64,000 nucleotides of DNA from Ramlibacter henchirensis (GTDB lineage Bacteria; Pseudomonadota; Gammaproteobacteria; Burkholderiales; Burkholderiaceae_C): assembly GCF_004682015.1 (NCBI RefSeq), contig NZ_SMLM01000002.1, positions 434,001-498,000 of the forward strand. The letters are read 5' to 3'. Below are positions 54,777-63,233 of the stretch, in pieces. Numbering within the stretch: the stretch's first letter is position 1; every line of letters starts with the position of its first letter. The notes beneath the pieces were generated by a model, which saw only the letters and a program-made list of their open reading frames with translations, was not told where the DNA came from and did not search any database. A program made the position numbers and the translations under genes.

Positions 54777-55528
54777 GCGCTCCGCTGCTGGAGCTGCGGC
54801 ACGTGGCCCGCTCGTTCGGCGGCGTGCACGCCATCCGCGACGTGTCGCTCACGCTCAAGCGCGGCGAGGTGATCGGCGTCATCGGCCCCAATGGCGCCGG
54901 CAAGACGACGCTGGTGAACGTGATCACCGGCGTGCACCCGCCCTCCTCCGGCGAGATCCTGCACGAGGGCGCGCCGATCCACGGCCTGAAGCCGTACCAG
55001 GTGGCGGCGCGCGGCATCGCCCGCACCTTCCAGGTGGTCCAGCCGTTCCCCGCGATGACGGTCATCGAGAACGCGATGGCCGGTGCGCTGTTCGGCTCGG
55101 GCATCCGCTCGATGCCGCAGGCGCGCGAAGCCGCGATGGAGCACCTGCGTTTCTGCGGCCTGCACGCGCTGGCCGAACGGCCCGCGTCGCAGCTGACGCT
55201 GGCCCAGCGCAAGCGCCTCGAACTGGCCAAGAGCCTGGCGATGAGCCCGCGCCTCCTGATGCTGGACGAGGTGAACGCCGGCCTCAACACGGCCGAAGTC
55301 GACCAGGCCCTGGAACTGATCCGCGCCATCGCCGCCCGCGGCATCACCGTCCTGATCATCGAACACCTGCTGAAGGTGGTGATGACGCTGTGCAGCCGCG
55401 TCGTGGTGCTGCACCATGGCGAACTGATCGCCGACGACCCGCCCGGCGAGGTGGTGCGCGACGAGCGGGTGATCAAGGCCTACCTGGGAGACAAGTTCGC
55501 CCAGCGGTTGCGGGAGGCGCATGGCTGA
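54773..55528 (+). CDS. HAAT-family ABC transporter ATP-binding protein, LivG type
   Basis: The 251-residue ATPase has Walker A GPNGAGKTT and the switch histidine in LIIEHLLK. The signature reads LTLAQRKRLELAKSLA and Walker B LLMLDEVNAGLN, so the usual LSGGQ glycine and the DEP proline are changed. I believe this pattern is shared by a recognised LivG sub-group, so it is probably functional. GGGAGG lies 6 bases before the ATG at 54773. It overlaps the LivF gene by 8 bp. Confidence 0.93.
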   Translation: MSAPLLELRHVARSFGGVHAIRDVSLTLKRGEVIGVIGPNGAGKTTLVNVITGVHPPSSGEILHEGAPIHGLKPYQVAARGIARTFQVVQPFPAMTVIENAMAGALFGSGIRSMPQAREAAMEHLRFCGLHALAERPASQLTLAQRKRLELAKSLAMSPRLLMLDEVNAGLNTAEVDQALELIRAIAARGITVLIIEHLLKVVMTLCSRVVVLHHGELIADDPPGEVVRDERVIKAYLGDKFAQRLREAHG

Positions 55529-56240
55529 AGCGCTGCTGAAGGTCGATTCGCTCGTCTCCGGTTATGGCGACATCACGGTGCTGCACGGCGTGGGCTTCGA
55601 GATGGCGCCCGCCGAGACCCTGTGCCTCGTGGGCTCGAACGGCGCGGGCAAGACCACGCTGCTGCGCACGCTGTCGGGGCTGCTGGACGTGCGCGGGGGC
55701 AGCGTGCGGTTCGACGGGAACGACATCACGCGCTGGGGGCCGCGGCAGATCCTCGCTGCGGGGATCGCCCATGTTCCCGAAGGCCGGCGCCTGTTCGGGC
55801 CGATGAGCGTGATCGACAACCTGCGAATGGGCGCCTACCTGCGCCACGACACGGCGGAGATCGAGCGCGACATCGAGCGGATGACTGCCATGTTCCCCAT
55901 CCTGGCCAGGCGTGCGAACCAGCAGGCCGGCACCCTCTCGGGCGGCGAGCAGCAGATGTGCGCCATCGCGCGCGGCATGATGGGCCGGCCGAAGCTGCTG
56001 ATGATCGACGAGTTGTCGCTCGGGCTCGCGCCGCAGGTGGTCGAGCAGCTCGGCGGGGTCATCGCGCAGGTCGCCCGCGAAGGCGTGGCCGTGCTGCTGG
56101 TCGAGCAGGACGTGACGACCGCCTTCGAGCTCGCCAGCAAGGGCGTGGTGCTCGACACCGGACGCGTGTCGCTGCAAGGCCCGACCGCCGAACTCTCCCG
56201 CAATCCCGCCGTGCGCCAGGCCTACATGGGTCTGGCCTGA
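55521..56240 (+). CDS. HAAT-family ABC transporter ATP-binding protein, LivF type
   Basis: The 239-residue ATPase has Walker A GSNGAGKTT, a canonical signature [14 protein letters not shown], Walker B LLMIDELSLGLAP and LVEQDV. Its length is normal for LivF. Unlike the LivF at 5290 it carries no extra domain, which shows that the Tm-1 fusion is specific to the other importer. It is the last ATPase gene before the binding protein, 38 bp away. Confidence 0.93.
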   Translation: MAEALLKVDSLVSGYGDITVLHGVGFEMAPAETLCLVGSNGAGKTTLLRTLSGLLDVRGGSVRFDGNDITRWGPRQILAAGIAHVPEGRRLFGPMSVIDNLRMGAYLRHDTAEIERDIERMTAMFPILARRANQQAGTLSGGEQQMCAIARGMMGRPKLLMIDELSLGLAPQVVEQLGGVIAQVAREGVAVLLVEQDVTTAFELASKGVVLDTGRVSLQGPTAELSRNPAVRQAYMGLA

Positions 56241-56278
56241 CGCATATCCCCGACGCTTCAACACTCAAAGGAGCCCCC

Positions 56279-57487
56279 ATGAAGCCCGATTTCCTCCGCC
56301 GCTCGATCCTGGTGTCGTTCGCGTCTTCGGCGGCCCTCCTGCCGTTGCCCGGCCTGGCCGCCGACAAGGTGCTGAAGATCGGCGCCGCGCTGCCGCTCAC
56401 CGGGCCGCTGTCGCCCGAAGGCGTGCGCCAGCGCAACGGCTACCAGATGTGGGCCGACACCGTCAACGCCAAGGGGGGCATCAAGGCCGGCGGCGACACC
56501 TACAAGGTGGAGATGGTCTACGTCGACTACCAGTCCAACACGCCGCGCGCCGTGCAGTCGGTCGAGCGGCTGATCACGCAGGACAAGGTCGACTTCCTGT
56601 TCGGCCCGTTCGGTTCGGGCGCGGTGAAGGCGGCCAGCGCCGTCAGCGAGAAGTACGGCGTCCCCATGATCGCGCCGAATGCCGCGTCCGAGCAGGTCTA
56701 CGACCAGGGCTTCAAGTACCTGTTCGGCGTGTACTCGCCCAACCAGACGCTGACCGAGCCGGTCGCCGAGCTGGTGGCCAAGACGCAGCCCACCATCAAG
56801 AAGGTGGCGATCCTCGCGCGCAACGACCTGTTCCCCACCGCGATCGCCGACGAGCTGCAGAAGTCCGTCAAGTCCCGCGGCATCGAGGTGGTCTACAGCG
56901 AGAAGTTCGCCATCGGCACGGTGGACTTCGGCGCGGCGATGACGAAGATGCGCAGCACCACCCCCGACTGGGTGTTCATCGCCGGCTACACCAACGACCT
57001 GATCCTGGCCCGCAAGCAGATGGCCGAACAGGGCGTGAGCGGCAAGCTGCTGACGATGGTGGTGGGCGCCGCCGACCGCAACTTCATCAAGGCCGTCGGT
57101 CCGCTGGCCGAGAACGTGACGACCTTCGCCTGGTGGGACGTGGCCGCGGGCTACAAGTCCAAGGACATCTTCGGTTCCGCCGAGAACTTCGGGAAGCTGT
57201 ACGAAGCGAAGTTCAACGAGCCGCCGGAATACGCGGGCGCCGGTTCCGCCGCGTGCGGCGTTGTGCTGCAGATGGCGATCGAGAAGGTCGGCGGCGTCGA
57301 CAAGGCCAAGGTGCGCGATGCGATCGCGGCCACCGATGCGATGACGTTCTGGGGTCCGGTGAAGTTCGGCCCCACGGGCCAGATCTCGTCGCTGAAGCCG
57401 CCGCTGCTGCAGAACCAGAAGGGCAACCCGGTGGTGATCTATCCGCCCGAGATCAAGCGGGCCGACCTGAAGATCGGCTTCAAGTGA
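56279..57487 (+). CDS. HAAT-family ABC transporter substrate-binding protein
   Basis: The 402-residue protein has AAAGGAG upstream of its ATG, a signal peptide ending near PGLAAD (residue 28) and the type-I binding fold: VLKIGAALPLTGPLSPEG, VDFLFGPFGSGAVKA, APNAASEQVYD. It supplies the LivHMGF-type importer encoded just before it. The following gene overlaps by 4 bp (GTGA), linking import to catabolism. Gene order suggests the ligand is the amide or its ring compound. Confidence 0.93.
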   Translation: MKPDFLRRSILVSFASSAALLPLPGLAADKVLKIGAALPLTGPLSPEGVRQRNGYQMWADTVNAKGGIKAGGDTYKVEMVYVDYQSNTPRAVQSVERLITQDKVDFLFGPFGSGAVKAASAVSEKYGVPMIAPNAASEQVYDQGFKYLFGVYSPNQTLTEPVAELVAKTQPTIKKVAILARNDLFPTAIADELQKSVKSRGIEVVYSEKFAIGTVDFGAAMTKMRSTTPDWVFIAGYTNDLILARKQMAEQGVSGKLLTMVVGAADRNFIKAVGPLAENVTTFAWWDVAAGYKSKDIFGSAENFGKLYEAKFNEPPEYAGAGSAACGVVLQMAIEKVGGVDKAKVRDAIAATDAMTFWGPVKFGPTGQISSLKPPLLQNQKGNPVVIYPPEIKRADLKIGFK

Positions 57488-58941
57488 ACACCGCCACGGT
57501 GCGCGCGGACTGGCTGCTCGCTTCGGCGCGCGCAGCCGCGGTCGAGCGCGGCGTGGAGGTCCGTTACGACAGCACTGGCGTGCTAGCGATCGAGCGCGTC
57601 CAGCCCAGCGGCGACGCGACGCTGCTCATGCCGCCGCTGGCCAACGCGCACGACCACGGCCGCGGCATCAGGACGCTGGCCTACGGTGCGTTCGACGCGC
57701 CGGTGGAGGCGTGGGTCCCGGCCACGTACACGTTGCCGCCGGTCGACCCGTACCTGGTCGCCGCGGCCGCGTTCTGCCGGATGGCGCGCAGCGGCATCGG
57801 CTCGGCGGTGCACTGCCACCTCTCGCGCGATCCGCGCACCCTGGTGCGCGAGGCGCAGGCGGTGAGCCGCGCCGCGCGCGACGTCGGCATCCGCATCGCC
57901 TTCGTCGTGCCGCTGCGCGACCGGCACCGGCTCGGCTACGGCCCCGACGAAGCCATCCTGCGGCTGCTCGATGCGCCGGATGCCGAAGCGATCCGCGCGC
58001 GCTGGCTGCGGCCGATCGCCTCCATCGACGAACAGGTGTCCGTGGTGGACGAGATCGCCGCCGCCTGCGATTCGCCGCAGTTCCAGGTGCAGTACGGGCC
58101 GGTCGGGGCCGAATGGTGTTCCGATCCCCTGCTGGAGCGCATCGCGGCCGCCTCCGGAGCGAGCGGCCGCCGCGTTCACATGCACCTGCTCGAGTCGCGC
58201 TACCAGCGCGAGTGGGCCGACCGCGAGTACCCGGAAGGCATCGTGCGCCACCTCGACCAGGCCGGGCTGCTGTCGCCGCGTCTCACCGTGGCGCACGGCA
58301 CCTGGTTGCGTCCGAACGAATGCGAGCTGCTGGCCAGCCGAGGCGTGGTCGTGTCGATCAACACCAGTTCCAACCTGCGCCTTCGCTCCGGCGTCGCGCC
58401 GTTGCGGCACATCCGCGAAGCGGGATTGAAGTTCGCCGTGGGACTGGATGCGCTGGCGATCGACGACGACGACGACCTGCTGCGCGAGATGCGCCTGCTG
58501 CGTCTGCTGCACGGCGGCACGGGCTTCGCACCGGGCGTCCCGCGCGAGGCGGTCCTGGAGGCGGCCTGCTGCCACGGCGCCGCCGCGGCGGGCTGCGCGG
58601 GCGCCGGCGAGATCGCGGCCGGCGGGCCGGGCGACCTGCTGCTGCTCGACCTGAAGCGCGAGACCGCCGACCTGTGCGAGCCGCTGTCGGACGTCGCCAC
58701 CCTGCTGCATGCGCGCGCCACCGCGGCCAGCGTCCGAACGCTGGTGGTCGCGGGCCGGACGGTGGTCCAGGACGGAAAAGTCTGCGGCGTCGACGAAGCG
58801 GCGGTCGTCTCGGAGCTGCACGCGCAACTGCGGACGCATGCGGACGCCATGGCGCAGTTCCTGCCGCTGCTGCGCCGCTACCAGTCGGCGCTGGCCGATT
58901 TCTACGAAGGAAGGACCCGTTCAATGGGAGACTTGCCATGA
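57484..58941 (+). CDS. Cytosine-deaminase-like amidohydrolase
   Basis: The 485-residue amidohydrolase keeps a full metal site: His56 and His58 in ANAHDHGRG, a histidine in RVHMHLLES, the histidine in VAHGTWLRP and the aspartate in VGLDALAID. It contrasts with the amidohydrolase at 51611 in the same operon, which lacks the last two. The GTG start overlaps the binding-protein stop; no nearby ATG precedes the conserved start. The family deaminates or opens N-heterocycles. It overlaps the LigA-like gene by 4 bp. Confidence 0.88.
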   Translation: MNTATVRADWLLASARAAAVERGVEVRYDSTGVLAIERVQPSGDATLLMPPLANAHDHGRGIRTLAYGAFDAPVEAWVPATYTLPPVDPYLVAAAAFCRMARSGIGSAVHCHLSRDPRTLVREAQAVSRAARDVGIRIAFVVPLRDRHRLGYGPDEAILRLLDAPDAEAIRARWLRPIASIDEQVSVVDEIAAACDSPQFQVQYGPVGAEWCSDPLLERIAAASGASGRRVHMHLLESRYQREWADREYPEGIVRHLDQAGLLSPRLTVAHGTWLRPNECELLASRGVVVSINTSSNLRLRSGVAPLRHIREAGLKFAVGLDALAIDDDDDLLREMRLLRLLHGGTGFAPGVPREAVLEAACCHGAAAAGCAGAGEIAAGGPGDLLLLDLKRETADLCEPLSDVATLLHARATAASVRTLVVAGRTVVQDGKVCGVDEAAVVSELHAQLRTHADAMAQFLPLLRRYQSALADFYEGRTRSMGDLP

Positions 58942-59240
58942 GCCTCGACAACTTCAAACGCACGCTGCCCGCCAACCGCATGGTGTTCGACGTCCGGCGC
59001 GACATGGCGCTGGTGCAGCGTTTCAGATCGGACCTCGAAGGGCTGATGGAGTCCTACGGCCTTTCCGCCGAGGAGCGCGACGCGTTCCGCGCCCAGGACC
59101 TCAAGCGGATGCTGGCGCTCGGCGTGCATCCTTATTTCCTGACGCAGATCACGCGCCTCTTCCACGGCTCGGCGAACAACCACCAGGGCAGCGCGGCGAT
59201 CCAGGCGTACCGCCGGCAGCTGGTCGACTCGAAGGACTGA
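58938..59240 (+). CDS. LigA-like alpha subunit of an extradiol dioxygenase
   Basis: The 100-residue all-helical protein matches the small alpha subunit of protocatechuate 4,5-dioxygenase (LigA family): FKRTLPANRMVFDV, YGLSAEERDAFRAQDLKRM and LALGVHPYFLTQITRLF. The alpha subunit caps the active site of the catalytic LigB-type subunit encoded 5 bp downstream. Its ATG overlaps the previous stop. Length is near the family norm of about 120-140, slightly short. Confidence 0.88.
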   Translation: MSLDNFKRTLPANRMVFDVRRDMALVQRFRSDLEGLMESYGLSAEERDAFRAQDLKRMLALGVHPYFLTQITRLFHGSANNHQGSAAIQAYRRQLVDSKD

Positions 59241-59245
59241 GCACC

Positions 59246-60082
59246 ATGGCGCAACTTGTGAGCTGCATGGCCGTGGCGCACGCGCCGGGCATGACGGGCT
59301 GGTTCGACAAGGCCGAGCCCGGCCAGCGGGAGCGGCTGCAGGCCGGCTACGCCGACCTGGGCCGCCGCCTGAAGGCCGCGCGGCCGGACGTGGTGATCGG
59401 CTTCGGCAACGACCACCTGCTGAACCTGCCGTTCGACAACCTGCCGGACATGTGCATCGGCACCGCCGCGCAATGGGAAGGACCCGCGCCGTGGTTCCAG
59501 GACTGGCTCGCGATCGAGCCGTTCCGCGTGCCGGGCAAGCCCGACGTCGCGCACGCGCTGGTGCAGGCGCTCGACCGGCGCGGCCTGGCGCTCGCCTTCC
59601 GCCCGGACCTGCTGATGGACGACAACTTCAGCGTGCCGCTGAAGGTGCTCACGCCGCAGTTCGACGTTCCGTTCATCCCGGTGCACATGAACTGCCTGGT
59701 GCCGCCGGTGCCCACGCCCAGGGCCTGCTTCGACAAGGGCGCGCTGATCGCGCGGGCGATCGCCGAGGACCTCCCCGCCGGCCTGCGCGTGGCGATCATG
59801 TCCACCGGCGGGCTGTCGCACGACCCGGGCGGGCCGCGCTACTTCGAGATCGACGAAGCCTTCGACCGCTGGTTCCTCGCGCTGCTGCAGCAGGGCGATA
59901 CCGAGCGCGCGTTCGCCGAATGCACGCTGGAGCGCATGCGCGCCGCGGGCGCGGGCGGTACGCCGGAGCTGATCGCCTGGTTCGTCGCGTGGGGCGCGGC
60001 GCAGGGCGCGCCGGCCGAGATCGTCTGCTACGAACCCACCGTCGGCCTGCGCTGCAGCATGGGCGGCGTCAGCTGGAAGTGA
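59246..60082 (+). CDS. LigB-type class III extradiol ring-cleavage dioxygenase
   Basis: The 278-residue catalytic subunit has the class III iron ligands His12 (VAHAPG) and His57 (FGNDHLLN), and a conserved STGGLSHDPGG segment with the probable acid-base histidine. A glutamate near the C-terminus (VCYEPTVG) could be the third ligand. With the LigA-like subunit it should open a catechol, gallate or hydroxypyridine-diol ring. Substrate is not predictable from motifs; the operon's amidases suggest a nitrogen-containing aromatic precursor. Confidence 0.92.
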   Translation: MAQLVSCMAVAHAPGMTGWFDKAEPGQRERLQAGYADLGRRLKAARPDVVIGFGNDHLLNLPFDNLPDMCIGTAAQWEGPAPWFQDWLAIEPFRVPGKPDVAHALVQALDRRGLALAFRPDLLMDDNFSVPLKVLTPQFDVPFIPVHMNCLVPPVPTPRACFDKGALIARAIAEDLPAGLRVAIMSTGGLSHDPGGPRYFEIDEAFDRWFLALLQQGDTERAFAECTLERMRAAGAGGTPELIAWFVAWGAAQGAPAEIVCYEPTVGLRCSMGGVSWK

Positions 60083-60092
60083 AGGAACGACG

Positions 60093-60905
60093 ATGGAACG
60101 CGAGAGACTGCCGCTGCCCGACCACGTCGTCACCCACGATGCGGGGCGCACCACGGTCTACCTGCTGCACGGCATCTACGGCGCCAAGGAATACTGGCGG
60201 CCGCTGACGCGCCGGCTGGTGGAGGCGGGCTACCGCGTGATCGCATGGGACGCGCCCGGCTACGGCTTGTCCAAGCGCCCGGACGACTTCAGCTTCGACG
60301 TGGTGGCCGAAGCCGGTGCGCGGCTCATCCGCGCCACCGGCACCGAACACAACGTGGTGTTCGGCCACAGCATGGGCGGCCAGATCACGCCGCGGCTGGT
60401 CGGCAAGGTGGCGGACCGCGTGCGCGCGGCCGTGATCACCGCCACCATCGGCTACTTCGCCAATCGCACGCCGGAGGAGCAGGCCGAGTTCGTCCGCACG
60501 CGAACGAAGCCGCCCGAGCCGGGCACCGACCCGAAGGTCGCGCAGCTCGCCGTCATCAACGGCATGTTCGCGGCCGGCGCCACCGGGGCGGACGTCGACC
60601 TGGTGCGCGAAGTTGCGATGCAGACGCCGCCGGACAGCGTGCAGGCGTCGGTGCGCGCCGTGCAGGCCTACCCCGAGCAGGACGCCGTCGGCGCATTCCG
60701 CGCGCTGGCCGTGCCCACGCTGCTGGTCGCCGGGTCGGAGGACAAGGTGGGGCATCCCGAAGGCATGCGGCGCGTCGCGGCGATGGCCGCCCGCTCCGAG
60801 TTCGCGGTGGTTTCCCGCTCGGGGCATTACCCGTGGGCGGAGAACACCGCGGAGTTCACGCCGCTGCTGCTGGATTTCCTGCGGCGGCACGCGCCTGCGG
60901 GCTGA
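60093..60905 (+). CDS. Alpha/beta hydrolase (ring-cleavage-product hydrolase type)
   Basis: The 270-residue hydrolase has the oxyanion motif LLHGIYG, the nucleophile elbow FGHSMGG with Ser93, an acid in AGSEDKVG and a histidine in RSGHYPWAE. It resembles the MhpC/BphD and N-formylmaleamate deformylase (NicD) group. Placed 10 bp after the LigB-type gene, it most likely cleaves the ring-opening product. GAAGGA precedes the ATG. Confidence 0.9.
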   Translation: MERERLPLPDHVVTHDAGRTTVYLLHGIYGAKEYWRPLTRRLVEAGYRVIAWDAPGYGLSKRPDDFSFDVVAEAGARLIRATGTEHNVVFGHSMGGQITPRLVGKVADRVRAAVITATIGYFANRTPEEQAEFVRTRTKPPEPGTDPKVAQLAVINGMFAAGATGADVDLVREVAMQTPPDSVQASVRAVQAYPEQDAVGAFRALAVPTLLVAGSEDKVGHPEGMRRVAAMAARSEFAVVSRSGHYPWAENTAEFTPLLLDFLRRHAPAG

Positions 60906-60926
60906 CACGCGTTGAAGGAACGTCCG

Positions 60927-61868
60927 ATGAAGAAGCTGCTCGCCTCCTGTTGTTTCGCCCTCGCATGCGCATCGCAGGCGAACGCCCAGGGTTTCCCGTC
61001 CAGGCCGATCACGCTCGTGATCCCGTTCTCGGCCGGAGGCCCCGCGGACATCATCGCTCGCACGATCGCGCCGAAGCTGCAGGAGGAGCTGGGCCAGCCC
61101 ATCGTCGTCGACAACCGCGCGGGCGGCAACGGCAACATCGCGCACGCGCTGGTGGCCCGCGCGCCGGCCGACGGGCACACGCTGCTCTACGTGGCGCCCG
61201 GGATCGTCACCAATCCTTCGCTGTTCAAGGCCGCGCAGGTCGACCCGTTCAAGGAGCTCACGCCGGTCGCCCAGCTCACGACGCAGTCGTACGTGATGAT
61301 CGCGCATCCCTCGTTCAAGCCGAGGACGCTCCCCGAGCTGATCGCGGCGGCCGACACCGGCCAGGTGACCTGCGCGAGCGGCGGCGGACTACCCGCTTTC
61401 GCCTGCGACTGGCTGCGCTCGACGACGAAGAAGAACATCACGCACGTCCGCTACAAGGGGACGCAGGCGCTCAACGACCTCGTCGGCGGGCACGTGAACG
61501 TGATGGTCGACCTCTTCAACACCGCGCTGCCGCAAGTGCGCGCCGGCACGGTGCGGCCCATCGCGCTCACCCGCGCGACGCGTGGCCAGCCGCTGCCGGA
61601 CGTGCCGGTCTTCGCCGAGACGCTGCCGGGCTTCGTGCTGCAGGGGTGGCACGGCATCATGGCGCCCGCAGGCACCGCGGCGGACCGGGTCGAACGCCTG
61701 AACGCGGCGTTCACCCGCGCGCTCGCCGACCCCGCCGTTCGCCAGAAGATCACGGACAGCTTCATCGAAGTCACGCCCACGAGCGCGGCGGCCTTCGCTG
61801 AGACGCTCAAGCGCGACTACGAGAAGTACGCGCGGATCGTGAAGGAAGCGGGCATCCAGCCGGACTGA
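60927..61868 (+). CDS. Bug/TctC family tripartite tricarboxylate transporter binding protein
   Basis: The 313-residue exported protein starts at the ATG 60927 (MKKLLASCCF), with GAAGGAA upstream and a signal peptide ending near QANAQG (residue 21); an alternative TTG at 60912 adds five residues. Bug motifs are FPSRPITLVIPFSAGGPADII, VVDNRAGGNGN and APADGHTLLY. It ends the 12.7 kb operon, which also starts with a Bug gene. It converges with another Bug gene 22 bp away. Confidence 0.92.
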   Translation: MKKLLASCCFALACASQANAQGFPSRPITLVIPFSAGGPADIIARTIAPKLQEELGQPIVVDNRAGGNGNIAHALVARAPADGHTLLYVAPGIVTNPSLFKAAQVDPFKELTPVAQLTTQSYVMIAHPSFKPRTLPELIAAADTGQVTCASGGGLPAFACDWLRSTTKKNITHVRYKGTQALNDLVGGHVNVMVDLFNTALPQVRAGTVRPIALTRATRGQPLPDVPVFAETLPGFVLQGWHGIMAPAGTAADRVERLNAAFTRALADPAVRQKITDSFIEVTPTSAAAFAETLKRDYEKYARIVKEAGIQPD

Positions 61869-61890
61869 AGGCGCGGCTACGACACCCGGG

Positions 61891-62889
61891 TCACTCGGGC
61901 GAGATCTTCGCCGCCTTCACCAGCTGCGCGTTCTTGCGGATCTCCTCCTGCACGAACTCACGGAAGGCCGGCCCCGAGCGCGAGACCGTCTGCACGCCCA
62001 TGCCGCGCAGCGACGTCCTGACGCCGTTGTCGGCCAGCGCCGCATCGCTCGCGCGGCGCAGTTCGGCGACTACGTCGGCCGGCGTTCCCTTGGGCGCGAA
62101 CAGCCCGGCCCAGGTGCCCGCCTCGACGCCCTTGAACCCGAGCTCGGCGAAGGTGGGCACTTCCGGCAGTGAAGGATGCCGCTCCGCCGAGGCGACGGCC
62201 AGAGCGCGGGTCTTGCCCGACTGCACCAGCGGCAGCGACACCGCGACGGTGTCGAACATCATGTCGACCACGCCGCCCATCAGGTCCACCGAAGCGGGCG
62301 CGCCGCCCTTGTACGGAACATGGGTGAGCTGCACCCCGGAGGCGCGTTCGAACATCACGCCCGCGAGATGCAGCGACGTGCCCAGGCCCGCCGACGCGTA
62401 GGTGAGCTTGCCCGGCTCCGCCTTTGCGCGCGCGACCAGTTCCGCCACGTTTCTCGGGCCCTTCTGCGGGTGCACCACCAGCACGTTGGGCACGCTGCCG
62501 AAATACGCGATGGGCTCGAAGTCGTTGAACGCGTCGTAGCCCGGCTTGTTGAAGAGCGAGGGATTGGCGCCGTGCGTCGCCGACGTTCCGACCAGCAGCG
62601 TGTAGCCGTCCGGCTGGGCGCGCGCGACCGCGGCCGCGCCGATGTTGCCGGCCGCGCCCGCGCGGTTTTCCACCACCACCGACTGCTGCAGCTCGCGCGA
62701 CATCTGCTGCGCGACCGTGCGCGTGATGTTGTCGATGGCGCCGGCCGCCGCGAACGGCACGATCAGCTTCACCGGCTGCTGCGGGTACTTGCGTTGCGCC
62801 CACGCGTTCAGCGGCAGGGCCGATGCGGCCGCCACGGCCAGGGTTGCGCCCAGCCATTCGCGGCGGGTCGGGTTGTTCTTGAAGATCAC
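61891..62889 (-). CDS. Bug/TctC family tripartite tricarboxylate transporter binding protein
   Basis: The 332-residue exported protein starts at a GTG with AGGAGC upstream. A twin-arginine-like NNPTRREWLG precedes the hydrophobic core, and the signal peptide ends near NAWAQ (residue 32). The Bug core follows: QPVKLIVPFAAAGAIDNITR, VVVENRAGAAGN, QPDGYTLL and YASAGLGTSLHL. It is the third gene of a leftward set after an esterase and a cupin. No TctAB partner is present. Confidence 0.92.
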   Translation of the reverse strand: MIFKNNPTRREWLGATLAVAAASALPLNAWAQRKYPQQPVKLIVPFAAAGAIDNITRTVAQQMSRELQQSVVVENRAGAAGNIGAAAVARAQPDGYTLLVGTSATHGANPSLFNKPGYDAFNDFEPIAYFGSVPNVLVVHPQKGPRNVAELVARAKAEPGKLTYASAGLGTSLHLAGVMFERASGVQLTHVPYKGGAPASVDLMGGVVDMMFDTVAVSLPLVQSGKTRALAVASAERHPSLPEVPTFAELGFKGVEAGTWAGLFAPKGTPADVVAELRRASDAALADNGVRTSLRGMGVQTVSRSGPAFREFVQEEIRKNAQLVKAAKISPE

Positions 62890-62897
62890 TCTTGCTC

Positions 62898-63233
62898 CTA
62901 GGTTTCCAGGGTGACGACCGCCACCTTCTCAAGCGTCTCGAAGATCTCGAGCACGTACGGTACGCCCTTGCGCACGTCGATCACGACGCCGGGCGAAAGG
63001 TCCACGGTCTCGCCCTGCGTGCGCAGGCGGCCACGGCCCTTGTAGACGACGAAGCTTTCCGACCAGGTCATGCCGTCCGGACGCACGTAGGTGCCCGGCT
63101 CGGCCTTCCACTTCGCGAGCCGATAAGGCTCGCGGCCCCGGTCGGTCGGGACGGTGGCGCGCGACGTGCCGGGGGCCTGCGCGATGGGTTCCCAGGGCAC
63201 CGAGGCGGCGCTCGCTTCGAATTTGTGTGTCAT
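62898..63233 (-). CDS. Cupin-fold protein
   Basis: The 111-residue protein has a single small cupin barrel: RPDGMTWSESFVVYKGRGRL, then LSPGVVIDVRKGVPYVLEI. The histidines of the usual cupin metal motif are absent (TWSES where HxH is expected), so a metal-dependent enzyme is unlikely; binding or isomerase roles are possible. Its ATG overlaps the esterase stop by 4 bp and the Bug gene follows after 8 bp. Confidence 0.8.
   Translation of the reverse strand: MTHKFEASAASVPWEPIAQAPGTSRATVPTDRGREPYRLAKWKAEPGTYVRPDGMTWSESFVVYKGRGRLRTQGETVDLSPGVVIDVRKGVPYVLEIFETLEKVAVVTLET

Noticed and set aside
54773..55528. ABC ATPase with LTLAQ instead of LSGGQ and DEV instead of DEP
   Set aside because: I considered a defective ATPase, but this pattern is familiar from a LivG sub-group and all other motifs are intact, so it is noted only in the gene entry.
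61869..61890. Terminator between the two convergent Bug genes
   Set aside because: The 22 bp gap contains the palindrome ACCCGGGT but no T-run on either strand, so a rho-independent terminator is not supported.
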